Counted from the stretch's first letter, positions 8,044 to 16,920 are shown. The stretch: 56,487 nucleotides of DNA from Aurantimonas marianensis (GCF_024195285.1 NZ_JALHBS010000115.1:1-56487); one strand, 5' to 3'. Translations and numbers: made by a program. The notes: generated by a model from the letters alone, not told the origin.

Positions 8044-11000
8044 TCAGCCGGATGCCACCTCGGTCCGCTCCATATCCCCCACGGGGGTCTTGGGCGAGCC
8101 CTCGCCCCGCAGTGCCACATAGATCGCCGGGATGACCAGAACGGTCAGCACGGTGGATGACGCAAGCCCGAACAGCAGCGAGATCGCCAGCCCCTGGAAG
8201 ATCGGGTCGGTCAGGATCACGCCCGCGCCGATCATGGCGGCGAGCGCGGTCAAGAGGATCGGCTTGAAGCGGATCGCGCCGGCTTCCAGGAGCACGTCGG
8301 CGAGCGGGCGATCCGGGTGGCGGGTATGGCGAACGAAATCGACCAGCAAAATGGAATTGCGCACGATGATGCCGGCGAGCGCGATGAAGCCGATCATCGA
8401 GGTCGCCGAGAACGGCGCGGCGAACAGCCAGTGGCCGAACATGATCCCGATGAAGGTGAGCGGAATTGGCGTCAGGATGACCAGCGGCAGCTTGAAGGAG
8501 CTGAACTGGGCGACGACGAGAATGTAGATGGCAAGAATCGCCACCATGAAGGCCGCGCCCATGTCCCGGAAGGTCACCCAGGTGACCTCCCATTCGCCGT
8601 CCCACAGAAGCGTCGGGCGGCTCTCGTCATCCGGCTGACCGTTGTAGGCGATAACCGGCTTGGGCAGGTCGCCCCAGTCGGCCTCTTCGATCGCGTCCTC
8701 CACGGCCAGCATGCCGTAGATCGGCGCTTCGAACATGCCGGCGAGTTCCGCCGTCACCATTTCCGCGGCCCGCCCGTTACGGCGAAACACCGGGAACGAG
8801 GCGGGCTCCCGCCTGATCGCCACGACGTCGCCCAGTTCCACGATGCCGCGCTCGCCCGGCAAGGCATTGGCGGGAACGGGCGTGGCGAGCGCTCGCTCAT
8901 CGAGCCGCCGGTCGCCTTTTGCCAGCCCGATCCGGATCGGGATCGGCTGACGTCCCTCGCCGCGATGCGAATACCCCACCGTGTTGCCGGAGTAGAGCGC
9001 CCGGATCGTATCGTAGATATCGCCTTGCTCGACCCGATCATATTCGAGGTTGTCCTGGTCGATACTGGCGCGCGCGCGCGTGGCCCGGACACCGTAGGAA
9101 TCATCGATATCGACAATGAACGGGACCGACGCGAAGATCTCGCGCACCTTCTGCGCCACGGCCCGGCGCGTTTGCGCATCGGGGCCATAGATCTCTGCTA
9201 GCAGCGTGGCGAGCACCGGCGGCCCGGGCGGCGGCTCCACCACCTTGACGCTCGTTCCCTCGGGCAGGTCGAGTCCGGCAAGACGGTTGCGAATGTCCAG
9301 GGCAACATCGTGGCTGGTCCGGTCGCGCTCGGCCTTGGGAAGAAGGTTTACCTGAACGTCGCCCATCTCCGCCGAGGCTCGCAGATAGTAGTGCCGGACC
9401 AGGCCGTTGAAGTTGAACGGCGCCGACGTCCCGGCATAGGTCTGAAAGGAGACGACCTCGGGGATCGGCGACATCCGCTCCACGATCGCTTGGAGCGCGC
9501 GATCGGTATCCTCGATCGTAGAGCCCTCCGGCAGGTCGACCACGACCTGGAGGTCGCTCTTGTTGTCGAAGGGCAGAAGCTTGACGGTGACGTCCTTGGT
9601 GTAAAACAGCGAAAGCGATGCCGCCGTCGCCACACCCACGATAACGAGAAACAGCCAGGACCGCGCCCGCGTCTTCAGGATCGGACGCGCGACCGCCATG
9701 TAGGAGCGGCCGAGACGTCCGATCGCGTCGTGATCGCCCTTCGAACCCCCGTGCCCACCCTTGCCGCCGAGCTTGAGCATCAGCCAGGGCGTCAGCATCA
9801 CCGCGACGAAGAAGGAAAAAAGCATCGCCGCCGAGGCATTGGCGGGAATCGGGCTCATATAGGGACCCATCAGCCCGGAAACGAAGAGCATGGGCAAAAG
9901 CGCCGCCACCACCGTCAATGTCGCCACAATGGTCGGATTGCCGACCTCGGCCACAGCTTCGATCGCCGCTTCGGCGCGGCCGCGCCCGTCCTTCATCGCC
10001 CAATGGCGGGCGATGTTCTCGATGACCACGATGGCATCGTCGACCAGAATGCCGATCGAGAAGATCAGCGCGAAAAGACTGACGCGGTTGAGGGTGTAGC
10101 CCATCAGCCAGGAGGCGAAGAGCGTCAGCAGGATCGTCGTCGGAATCACGATGGCCACGACCATCGCCTCGCGCCAACCGATCGCAAAGGCTACCAGTAC
10201 GACGATCGAGATCGTCGCCAAGCCCAGATGAAAGAGCAGCTCGTTGGCTTTTTCGTTGGCCGACTCGCCATAGTTGCGCGTGATCGTCATCTCGACATCC
10301 GCCGGGAAGATCTGTCCGCGCACCTGTTCCAGGCGATGGACGATTTCTTCCGCGATGACCACGGCGTTGGTTCCCGCCCGCTTGGCGATCGCCAGGGAAA
10401 CCGCCGGCACGCGCTCCAGATCCTCCCTGCTCCTGCGCACCGCGGACACCCGCGTTTCGTTGGGGTCCGTGGCGAGCACCACATCTGCGACATCGCGCAC
10501 ATAGACCGGACGGCCGTCGCGGGCGGTGAGCAGGAGATTGCCGATCTCGGGAAGCGTCTGCAACGTCTGCCCGGCGACAAGCACCTCTTGCTGGCCGCCT
10601 TCGCGGATCAGTCCGGCCTGGAACGAGCGGTTGGCTCCCTGAATTTTTCCGGTGAGCTGCTGCAGCGTGATCCCGTAGAGCGACAGGCGCTCTGGGTCCG
10701 GCTCGATCCTGATCTCTTCGGGCTGCTGTCCGACGATGTAGGTAAGGCCGATATCGGGCAGCTTCGACAGTTCGACCTGGAGTTCGCGCGCGAGTCGGGT
10801 CAGACCGTTGGCCGTCCAGCGTTCGGCGGCTTCGGCGGTCGGCGTCAAGGTGACGACGGCAATGGCGACGTCGTCGATGCCGCGTCCGACGATGAGCGGC
10901 TCCGGGATGCCGACCGGGATGCGGTCTAGATTGGCGAAAACCTTGTCATGAACCCGCAGGATCGCCGCGTCCGCGCTGGTGCCGACCTCGAACCGCGCGG

Positions 11001-11289
11001 TGACAAGGGCGCCGTCGTCCTCCGTCTGGGAATAGACGTGCTCGACGCCGTTGATGCTCTTGACGATTGTTTCCAGCGGTTCGGTGACAAGCTTGACCGC
11101 ATCTTCCGCCTTGAGCCCGTCCGCGCGCACACGAATGTCGACCATCGGCACCGAGATTTGAGGCTCTTCCTCGCGCGGCAGGGAAACCAGCGCGACCAAC
11201 CCGAGCGCGAAGGCCGCGAGCAGGAAGAGCGGCGTCAGCGGCGAATTGATGAAGCTCTTGGTCAGACGACCGGCGATGCCGAGATTCAT
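8044..11289 (-). CDS. RND efflux transporter, inner-membrane permease
   Basis: This 1081-residue AcrB-type RND permease has the usual layout: TM1 near residues 14-36, a large periplasmic porter domain, six helices around 340-540, a second porter domain, and five or six final helices. Family motifs include LPREEEPQ after TM1, GILVDDAIVVIENI with the paired proton-relay aspartates, and EVGNPTIVATLTVVAALLPM. The sequence looks like the drug/solvent or unknown-substrate RND group rather than CusA. The gene overlaps the adaptor gene by four bases (ATGA). No TolC-type outer-membrane gene is nearby. It lies inside the sulfur-detoxification island, so its substrate may be a sulfur-related compound, but this is inference. 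Confidence 0.88.
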   Translation of the reverse strand: MNLGIAGRLTKSFINSPLTPLFLLAAFALGLVALVSLPREEEPQISVPMVDIRVRADGLKAEDAVKLVTEPLETIVKSINGVEHVYSQTEDDGALVTARFEVGTSADAAILRVHDKVFANLDRIPVGIPEPLIVGRGIDDVAIAVVTLTPTAEAAERWTANGLTRLARELQVELSKLPDIGLTYIVGQQPEEIRIEPDPERLSLYGITLQQLTGKIQGANRSFQAGLIREGGQQEVLVAGQTLQTLPEIGNLLLTARDGRPVYVRDVADVVLATDPNETRVSAVRRSREDLERVPAVSLAIAKRAGTNAVVIAEEIVHRLEQVRGQIFPADVEMTITRNYGESANEKANELLFHLGLATISIVVLVAFAIGWREAMVVAIVIPTTILLTLFASWLMGYTLNRVSLFALIFSIGILVDDAIVVIENIARHWAMKDGRGRAEAAIEAVAEVGNPTIVATLTVVAALLPMLFVSGLMGPYMSPIPANASAAMLFSFFVAVMLTPWLMLKLGGKGGHGGSKGDHDAIGRLGRSYMAVARPILKTRARSWLFLVIVGVATAASLSLFYTKDVTVKLLPFDNKSDLQVVVDLPEGSTIEDTDRALQAIVERMSPIPEVVSFQTYAGTSAPFNFNGLVRHYYLRASAEMGDVQVNLLPKAERDRTSHDVALDIRNRLAGLDLPEGTSVKVVEPPPGPPVLATLLAEIYGPDAQTRRAVAQKVREIFASVPFIVDIDDSYGVRATRARASIDQDNLEYDRVEQGDIYDTIRALYSGNTVGYSHRGEGRQPIPIRIGLAKGDRRLDERALATPVPANALPGERGIVELGDVVAIRREPASFPVFRRNGRAAEMVTAELAGMFEAPIYGMLAVEDAIEEADWGDLPKPVIAYNGQPDDESRPTLLWDGEWEVTWVTFRDMGAAFMVAILAIYILVVAQFSSFKLPLVILTPIPLTFIGIMFGHWLFAAPFSATSMIGFIALAGIIVRNSILLVDFVRHTRHPDRPLADVLLEAGAIRFKPILLTALAAMIGAGVILTDPIFQGLAISLLFGLASSTVLTVLVIPAIYVALRGEGSPKTPVGDMERTEVASG

Positions 11290-12293
11290 GGCAGCAGGAT
11301 CCGGTCGCCCTCGCGCAGGCCGCTCAGGACCTCGACGCTTTCGCTTCCGTCCACCACGACCCTGTCGCCGAGGATAACAGCCACATCAAGCGGGTTCGGT
11401 TCGGCTGCCAGGCGGACATAATCCACGCCGTGCCGCGTGGTCACCGCTTCCGGCGGGATGGCAATGGCATCCCGGCGACCGACGGGAATCCAGACCAAGG
11501 TCCTTTCGCCGACAAAATAGTCGCCGAGCCCCTTCACCTCGACATCGGCCTGAACCTTGCCCTCGGTAATTTCCGGATAGACCTGAACCAGGCGGCCTTC
11601 GCGCAGTTCCGGCGGATGACCGTTGGCCGAGCGCGACACCATTCGTTGTCCGACCTTGACCGTGTCACCCTCGACGATCGACGCCGCGTGGCGTTCGGGC
11701 AGCGACAGCCGGAGGAAATATCCCCCGCCGGCGACACGGGCGACCGTTTCGCCGGCCATGATGACCGAGCCCTGCGTCACCGGAAGCGTCAGGATCCGAC
11801 CCGATGCCGGCGCAAGAACCTCGCCTTCGCGGGAGGACTGCTCAATGACCGCACGGTCGGCCTCGGCGGCGGTGATCTGATTGGTCAGGACGTCGACTTG
11901 GGAACGGGCCTGGTCGACGCGCGACTGCGGCGCGATCCCGCGCTTCAACAATTGCTCCGCGCGGGTCAAATCGCTCCTTGCGTTGGCCATCTGCGATTGC
12001 AGCGCGCGGATCTGCGCGTCGGCGGCGTCGAGCTGGAGCGCGATCTTGTCGTCCACGACAAGCGCGATCTCCTCGCCCTTCTCGACCTGCGCGCCTTCAT
12101 CGACCGAAACCTGCCGAAGCGTCCCGCCAATGCGGGCCCGGGCGGGCACCACGTCGCGGCTCTCGACCTGACCGAAGACGGCCTTCGTTTCCTCGATCGT
12201 CCGCGCGTGCACGACGAACTCCGCCGCGCCTGCGGCCGACCACGACATCACGGCGGCAAGGATCATGAACCCTCCGGACCGCAACGATTCCAT
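11286..12293 (-). CDS. RND efflux periplasmic adaptor subunit (MFP)
   Basis: This membrane fusion protein has 335 residues from the ATG at 12293, chosen because GGAG lies seven bases before it. A GTG at 12311 would add six residues. An N-terminal hydrophobic segment ends in SAAGAA, a signal peptide. The lipoyl-like half-motifs (ARIGGTLRQVSVDEGAQVEKGEEI and GEVLAPASGRILTLPVTQGS, in parts) flank a coiled-coil hairpin of about 70 residues. The C-terminal barrel and membrane-proximal domain follow. It bridges the RND permease and an outer-membrane channel. It is translationally coupled to the permease, and a DUF2892 gene lies about 60 bases upstream in the same direction. Confidence 0.86.
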   Translation of the reverse strand: MESLRSGGFMILAAVMSWSAAGAAEFVVHARTIEETKAVFGQVESRDVVPARARIGGTLRQVSVDEGAQVEKGEEIALVVDDKIALQLDAADAQIRALQSQMANARSDLTRAEQLLKRGIAPQSRVDQARSQVDVLTNQITAAEADRAVIEQSSREGEVLAPASGRILTLPVTQGSVIMAGETVARVAGGGYFLRLSLPERHAASIVEGDTVKVGQRMVSRSANGHPPELREGRLVQVYPEITEGKVQADVEVKGLGDYFVGERTLVWIPVGRRDAIAIPPEAVTTRHGVDYVRLAAEPNPLDVAVILGDRVVVDGSESVEVLSGLREGDRILLP

Positions 12294-12353
12294 GAAAGGT
12301 CTCCGCATCACAGGTTCTGGCTGACGGGCCGATCGAGCGGCCCGCCTCAGCCG

Positions 12354-12560
12354 TCAGGAAAAAGCGCAACCCGGCTTCACGCCGAGTTTTCTGAACACGA
12401 TGGCGGCCGGGCAAAAGCCGGTGAACGCGGACTGGATCAGATTGAGGCCGACGAAGACCGTCAACAGATGCCAGTAGGGAGAAACATACAGGCCAAGCGC
12501 CACCGACAGCAGGACCATCAATCCCGCAAAAGACAATACCACACGATCGAGCGTCATCAT
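12354..12560 (-). CDS. DUF2892 (YgaP-type) small membrane protein
   Basis: This 68-residue protein has two transmembrane helices and the family motif GLNLIQSAFTGFCPA, followed by a second cysteine in KPGCAFS. DUF2892 is the membrane part of YgaP-like rhodaneses and is common in persulfide operons. The start is the double ATG at 12560/12557 behind an AAGGA site; a longer frame reaching 12638 would add a non-family N-terminus. The gene is divergent from the BigR-like regulator and leads the RND genes, so the shared 101-bp region probably controls both directions. Confidence 0.75.
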   Translation of the reverse strand: MMTLDRVVLSFAGLMVLLSVALGLYVSPYWHLLTVFVGLNLIQSAFTGFCPAAIVFRKLGVKPGCAFS

Positions 12561-12651
12561 CGTTTCCTTCGCGAACCGCCGGGCCGGGGCCGGCCCCTCG
12601 GGTATCCAAGAGCTTTCAACTGGGGTTGCATCTAACATTCAAATTCCTTAA

Positions 12652-12667
12652 ATTCAATATCATGAAT
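12652..12667. promoter_or_regulatory. SqrR/BigR-type operator ATTC-N8-GAAT
   Basis: ATTC (12652-12655), eight bases, and GAAT (12664-12667) match exactly the site known for the persulfide-responsive repressor SqrR. It overlaps the start codon of the adjacent ArsR-family gene (ATG 12662). More AT-rich ATTC half-sites lie just upstream (12637-12655). Autoregulation and control of the divergent DUF2892-RND genes are the natural reading. Binding has not been tested. Confidence 0.6.
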
Positions 12668-13066
12668 GTAGACGACTTGATCCAGGCCTCGGAAGAAGCG
12701 GCGGCTTTGATGGCCAGCCTGTCCCACCCTCAACGCTTGCTCGTGCTCTGCGCGCTGGCCGACGGGGAAAAGCCCGTTAGTCAATTGCGGGAGGAGCTCT
12801 CGATCGACCAGGTTCCGATGTCGCAGCAGCTCATGCGGCTGCGGGCCGACGGGCTGGTCGAGGCTCGGCGCGTCGGGACCACGGTCTATTACAAGATCGC
12901 GCGGCGCGAGCTGCTTCTGGTCATAGAAGCCTTGCAGAAGGCGTTCTGCCCGGACTCGGCTCTCCAGCCTGGCGGGGCGGGCCGCACACGCGGCAAGATC
13001 GAAGGAGCCAACGTGGCCAACGCGAGGTCTCGGCCGCTTCCCCGGCGATTGCGGACGAAGGCCTGA
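12662..13066 (+). CDS. ArsR/SmtB-family persulfide-responsive repressor, BigR/SqrR-like
   Basis: This 134-residue winged-helix repressor has Cys30 (LLVLCALADG) and Cys96 (KAFCPDS). They are 66 residues apart, the same spacing as the two redox cysteines of BigR and SqrR, which form a disulfide or polysulfide link when persulfide rises and then release DNA. The recognition helix region is VPMSQQLMRLRADGLV, and YYKIA is the wing end. The chosen ATG at 12662 gives the family N-terminus; an upstream ATG at 12626 would add AT-rich leader. The C-terminal 38 residues are basic and not part of the family fold. An operator overlaps its start, and the enzymes at 13253-15660 follow on the same strand. 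Confidence 0.83.
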   Translation: MNVDDLIQASEEAAALMASLSHPQRLLVLCALADGEKPVSQLREELSIDQVPMSQQLMRLRADGLVEARRVGTTVYYKIARRELLLVIEALQKAFCPDSALQPGGAGRTRGKIEGANVANARSRPLPRRLRTKA

Positions 13067-13252
13067 TGACCCGCGAAACATTGGCGCTTTTTCTAGCGAC
13101 GCCGCCGGGCGCTCGCTCGGCTGCCCGGCCCCGATCCTCGGCTATAGGGCTGCGTCTCGCGAACCCGGGCTCATCCGGCGCCTGAATCCGGCAGCGCCGA
13201 TGTTTGCGCGGCATGCCTCAACCCACCTTGAATCTGGAAAGGAAGATAGCCA

Positions 13253-14161
13253 ATGACGCTTACGCGACACAGCCCGTCCCGCGGCAAGGGAAGTCCCGAC
13301 ATCTGGGGCTTCTACGAGGAAGACACCGGCTCGATTCAGTATGTCTGCGCCGACCCGGCGACGCGCAAGGCGGCGTTGATCGACGTCGTGTTGAACTTCG
13401 ACCCGAGCGAGGCGCAGACGTCGACCGACAGCGCCGACGAGATTCTCGCCCATGTGAAGCGGGAAGGTCTGGAGATCGAGTGGATCCTCGACACCCATCC
13501 CCATGCCGACCACATGATGGCCTCGGCCTATCTGAAGGAAAAACTCGGCGCTCCGACCGCGATCGGGGCGAAGGTCAAGGAAATCGCCTCGCTCTGGGAA
13601 GGCCTTTACAATTTGCCCGGTGGCTTCGATCCCGCGCGGGACATCGATGTCCTGTGGGAAGACGGAGCGAACTTCAAGATCGGTGAACTGGACGTGCGGG
13701 TGATGCTGTCGCCAGGCCATACGCTCGGCTCCATCACCTATGTCGTCGGCGACGCCGCCTTCGTGCACGACACGCTGATGTATCCCGACAAGGGCTCGTC
13801 GCGCGCCGACTTTCCCGGCGGCTCGGCCAAGGAGCTCTGGGACTCGATCCAGGCAATTCTCGCGCTTCCCGGCGACACGCGTCTGTTCGTCGGTCATGAC
13901 TATGGCTCGGACGAGCGCGACGGGCCGGCATGGGAAGCGACGGTCGACGAGCACAAGCGCGGCAACGTCCACGTCAAGGATGGAACCTCGAAGAGCGAAT
14001 TCGTCGAGACGCGCGAGAAGCGGGACCGCACGCTTCCGCTACCCGATCGCATGCTGCACGCGCTGCAGGTGAATTTGCGCGGCGGCCGGCTGCCGCCCGC
14101 CGAAGATGACGGGCACCACTATTTCAAGATTCCCGCCAACCGGTTTCAGGGAGGCAATTGA
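13253..14161 (+). CDS. MBL-fold persulfide dioxygenase-like protein (Blh/ETHE1 group)
   Basis: This 302-residue metallo-beta-lactamase-fold enzyme carries the metal motif HPHADHMMA (His82, His84, Asp86, His87). Further ligands are in SPGHTLGS and FVGHDYG. Overall it matches the Blh proteins found with BigR, which resemble ETHE1 persulfide dioxygenases that oxidise glutathione persulfide to sulfite using non-haem iron. The gene follows the BigR-like regulator by 186 bases and overlaps the rhodanese start by one base (TGATG). A sulfite exporter lies downstream, which is consistent with sulfite as the product. Confidence 0.85.
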   Translation: MTLTRHSPSRGKGSPDIWGFYEEDTGSIQYVCADPATRKAALIDVVLNFDPSEAQTSTDSADEILAHVKREGLEIEWILDTHPHADHMMASAYLKEKLGAPTAIGAKVKEIASLWEGLYNLPGGFDPARDIDVLWEDGANFKIGELDVRVMLSPGHTLGSITYVVGDAAFVHDTLMYPDKGSSRADFPGGSAKELWDSIQAILALPGDTRLFVGHDYGSDERDGPAWEATVDEHKRGNVHVKDGTSKSEFVETREKRDRTLPLPDRMLHALQVNLRGGRLPPAEDDGHHYFKIPANRFQGGN

Positions 14162-14541
14162 TGGCCATGGGTATCAGAGACTTCATCGCCGCCGCCATGG
14201 CGACGGCAGGCTCGGTTTCGCCGCGCGAGGCGCACGGCGCAGACGCCGTCATCGTGGATGTGCGCGAGGCCGGAGAACTCGCGCAGACCGGCCGGGTCGC
14301 CGGGTCTGTCCACATCCCGCGCGGCTTTCTGGAAGCGCGCGCCGATCCCTCGGCCGAGACCGCCGAGACCTGCTTGACCATAGCGCTCGACACGAACCAG
14401 CCGGTCTATGTGCTGTGCGCCTCCGGCGCCCGCGCGGCCATGGCCGCCAAGACGCTCACCGACATGGGCTACACCGCCAGGAGCATCGAGGGCGGCCTCA
14501 AGGGCTGGCGCGAATGCGGTCTGCCGGTCGAGACGTCCTGA
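14161..14541 (+). CDS. Cytoplasmic rhodanese-domain sulfurtransferase
   Basis: This 126-residue single rhodanese domain has the catalytic Cys86 in VLCASGARAA and DVREAGEL near residue 33. No signal peptide is seen, so it should act in the cytoplasm, next to the persulfide dioxygenase. The ATG at 14161 overlaps the previous stop by one base and has GGAGG six bases upstream; a TTG three bases earlier is less likely. Partner genes suggest transfer of sulfane sulfur to or from glutathione before oxidation. Confidence 0.85.
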   Translation: MAMGIRDFIAAAMATAGSVSPREAHGADAVIVDVREAGELAQTGRVAGSVHIPRGFLEARADPSAETAETCLTIALDTNQPVYVLCASGARAAMAAKTLTDMGYTARSIEGGLKGWRECGLPVETS

Positions 14542-14621
14542 TTCCCGTCCGACCACAATAAAAGAAACCGGAAGCGCGAGCCCAGGCGGCTCGCGCTCAG
14601 TTGCCGCCGAAAGCGCGTCCA

Positions 14622-15410
14622 ATGGCTCTCGATCTCACCCAATATCTGCTCGGCGCCTTCTCGGGCTCGCTGGTCGGCTTCACACTCGGCCTGTTCGGCG
14701 GCGGCGGCTCGATTCTGGCGGTGCCGCTGCTGGTTTATCTCGTCGGCGTTCCCGGCGCGCATATGGCGATCGGCACCAGCGCCCTGGCGGTCGCCGTCAA
14801 TGCCGGTGCCAATCTGGTCAGTCACGCCCGCCACGGCAATGTGAAATGGCGTTGCGCCGCGCTCTACAGCGGCGCCGGCGTCCTAGGTGCTCTCGGCGGG
14901 GCGGCCGTTGGGAAGGCCATCGACGGCCAGCAATTGCTGTTTCTTTTCGCCATCCTGATGCTCGTCGTCGGAGTCATGATGTTCCGCCGCCGCGGCAGTA
15001 CGGGCGATGCCGGTGCCGAATGCAATCGCGAGAACGCACCGAAAGTGCTCGGCTTCGGCGCCGCCACCGGCGCATTCTCGGGCTTCTTCGGCATCGGCGG
15101 CGGCTTTCTGATCGTGCCGGGGCTGATCGCCTCGACCGGTATGCCGATCCTCAACGCGGTGGGCTCATCGCTCGTCGCCGTCGCCTCCTTCGGCCTGACG
15201 ACTGCCTTGAGCTACGCCTTCTCCGGTTATGTGCTCTGGACGCTCGCCCTCGCCTTCATCGGTGGCGGAATCGCCGGCGGTTTGCTCGGCGCCATCGCCG
15301 CACGCGGGCTCGCGGAGAAGAAGGGCGCGCTGAATACGGCCTTCGCCGGACTGATCTTCGTCGTCGCCCTCTACATGCTCTACAAGAGCGCCGCCGCCTG
15401 GCTCGGCTAA
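14622..15410 (+). CDS. Sulfite exporter TauE/SafE family protein
   Basis: This 262-residue membrane protein has about eight helices in two repeated halves. The halves carry the family glycine motifs GLFGGGGSILAVPLL (near residues 25-39) and GFFGIGGGFLIVPGL in the second half. TauE/SafE proteins export sulfite or sulfoacetate. It sits directly after the persulfide dioxygenase and rhodanese, where export of the sulfite made by the dioxygenase is the obvious role. ATG 14622 begins the family N-terminus; an upstream TTG at 14601 is unlikely. Confidence 0.85.
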   Translation: MALDLTQYLLGAFSGSLVGFTLGLFGGGGSILAVPLLVYLVGVPGAHMAIGTSALAVAVNAGANLVSHARHGNVKWRCAALYSGAGVLGALGGAAVGKAIDGQQLLFLFAILMLVVGVMMFRRRGSTGDAGAECNRENAPKVLGFGAATGAFSGFFGIGGGFLIVPGLIASTGMPILNAVGSSLVAVASFGLTTALSYAFSGYVLWTLALAFIGGGIAGGLLGAIAARGLAEKKGALNTAFAGLIFVVALYMLYKSAAAWLG

Positions 15411-15450
15411 GCGCCGCCCGGCCGCCTGAGCTGGACAAGGAGATCGCCCC

Positions 15451-15660
15451 ATGTTCAAATCCGCCAATATCGGCAAGATCGACCGCATCCTGCGCATCGT
15501 TGCCGGTGTCGCCCTCGCACTTTATGCCGTCTACGGGCTGGCCTCTGCCTGGCAGTGGGTGGCTTTCGCCGTCGCGACGATCCTGATCCTCACCGCGCTG
15601 GTCCGCTTCTGCCCCGCTTACGCCCTGTTCGGCGCCAGCACCCGTGACGGTCGAAATTGA
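15451..15660 (+). CDS. DUF2892 (YgaP-type) small membrane protein, second copy
   Basis: This 69-residue protein starts with the family signature MFKSANIGKIDRILRI, followed by two hydrophobic helices and the motif LVRFCPAYALFG with one cysteine. An AAGGAG site lies before the ATG. It is the second DUF2892 gene of the island and closes the plus-strand BigR-dioxygenase-rhodanese-TauE series. Its biochemical role is unknown; relay of sulfane sulfur at the membrane has been proposed for YgaP-type domains. Confidence 0.82.
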   Translation: MFKSANIGKIDRILRIVAGVALALYAVYGLASAWQWVAFAVATILILTALVRFCPAYALFGASTRDGRN

Positions 15661-15860
15661 CGCCCTGATATGAGCGGCATGATCGCGAGGCTGTTGCGGC
15701 CGACAAACCGGTATGACCGGAAGAGATCAGGCGATCTTGGCTGGGGCTTCTGGCACCATCTGCGTCCTCGCGCCGCTGGTCACGAATATCCGACCGCTTG
15801 ATCGGGCCAGCCGCCGCTGGCGATCCTGCTTTCCGTTTTCGTTGCAAGAAGAGACACCTC

Positions 15861-16559
15861 ATGGCCACGGTCCAGCTATCGTATTATTCCGACATCCTGT
15901 GCATCTGGGCCTATGTCGCTCAGCGCCGCCTCGAGGCGCTGGTGGAGAAGTTCGGCGCCGCCCTCGCGATCGAGTCGCGTTTCTGCCCCGTTTTTTCCGA
16001 CGCCTGGGGCAAGATCGAGACGAACTGGAAACATCGTGGCGGCTTTGAGGGCTTCAACCGCCACATCAACGAGGTGGCGCGAAAGTTTCCCCATATCGAG
16101 GGTCACGAGCGCCTGTGGCTCCAAACCCGGCCGCGAAGCTCGGCGAGCGCGCATCTGTTCGTCAAGGCGGTCGAACTGGTCGAAGCCGACGCGAGCGGTG
16201 GCGAAGCCGAGCAACCGCCTTACTTCGACCGGCTTTCCACCCGCGTGAGCTGGGAACTGCGCCGCGCTTTCTTCGTGTCGGCGAAGGATGTTTCCGACTG
16301 GCGAATCCAGGAGGAGATCGCCGATCGTCTCGGCATCGACTACAGCGATGTCGACCGCAAGATCCGATCCTCCGAAGCGCTGGCGCGGCTTGCCGCCGAC
16401 GACCAGATGAGCCGCAAGCACGGCGCCGAGGGCAGCCCGACCTTCCTCCTCAACGAAGGCCGGCAAAAGCTGTTCGGCAATGTCGGCTACCGGTTGCTCG
16501 AGGCGAATGTCCACGAGTTGTTCCACAATACCGCGGCGAACCAAGCCAGTTGGTGCTGA
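15861..16559 (+). CDS. DsbA-family thioredoxin-fold protein with a CxxA site
   Basis: This 232-residue DsbA/HCCA-isomerase-like protein starts at ATG 15861, giving the family opening VQLSYYSDILCIWAYVAQRR in its first 25 residues. The usual CxxC is reduced to Cys14-I-W-Ala, so only one active-site cysteine remains. The cis-proline loop SPTF is present near residue 195, and the protein ends in WC. No signal peptide is seen. A disulfide oxidoreductase, a glutathione-dependent isomerase or a persulfide-handling protein are all possible. It lies 200 bases after the DUF2892 gene and may be part of the sulfur island. Confidence 0.7.
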   Translation: MATVQLSYYSDILCIWAYVAQRRLEALVEKFGAALAIESRFCPVFSDAWGKIETNWKHRGGFEGFNRHINEVARKFPHIEGHERLWLQTRPRSSASAHLFVKAVELVEADASGGEAEQPPYFDRLSTRVSWELRRAFFVSAKDVSDWRIQEEIADRLGIDYSDVDRKIRSSEALARLAADDQMSRKHGAEGSPTFLLNEGRQKLFGNVGYRLLEANVHELFHNTAANQASWC

Positions 16560-16638
16560 GGCGCGCCGCGTCGTCGTTCGGGCCGGGGTACAAGCACCAT
16601 TTTTCCCATGCCGCCGCGGTCATGTTTCGGGGTTCCGC

Positions 16639-16854
16639 ATGAAGGTATCCGAGGCTCGGCTGGCGCAAAAGGCGCGTCACCGGCTTGCGACGCTGATGAG
16701 AAGGGCACGGGCGGTGACGGTGACACCGACCGGAGGCCACAGCTACGACCGCACGCTCGCCCGCGTGCTCATCGACGGCCGCGACGTGGGCGCGATCCTA
16801 GTCATCGAGGGGCTTGCCACGGTCCGAATGGGGAGCCGGTCGACAAGGTGCTGA
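16639..16854 (+). pseudogene. Remnant of a thermonuclease (SNase-like) gene, C-terminal part only
   Basis: The 71 codons read as the end of a staphylococcal-nuclease-like domain. A helix rich in Ala and Arg is followed by TPTGGHSYDRTLARVLIDG and RDVGAILVIEGLA, close to the usual D-RYGRTLARVLVDG-DVG-EGLA pattern. The N-terminal half with the active-site residues is absent upstream, where only unrelated sequence is found. A short Cys-terminated tail suggests that the original C-terminus is kept. It lies beside tandem repeats and a tRNA, so deletion during a mobile-element event is plausible. Confidence 0.6.
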
Positions 16855-16920
16855 ACGGCCTCGGCCGGGCACCGTTCAAACCGGTGTTGAGAAGCGCTCA
16901 CCGGCACCCGAAACAGAGCG

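Noticed and set aside
7730-8122. Plus-strand frame after the orphan FNR box
   Set aside because: It overlaps the end of the RND gene antisense, has no ribosome site and is composed mainly of Arg, Ser and Pro.
12675-12690. Sequence resembling an FNR half-site (TTGATCC) inside the ArsR gene
   Set aside because: Only one half matches, and it encodes conserved regulator residues.
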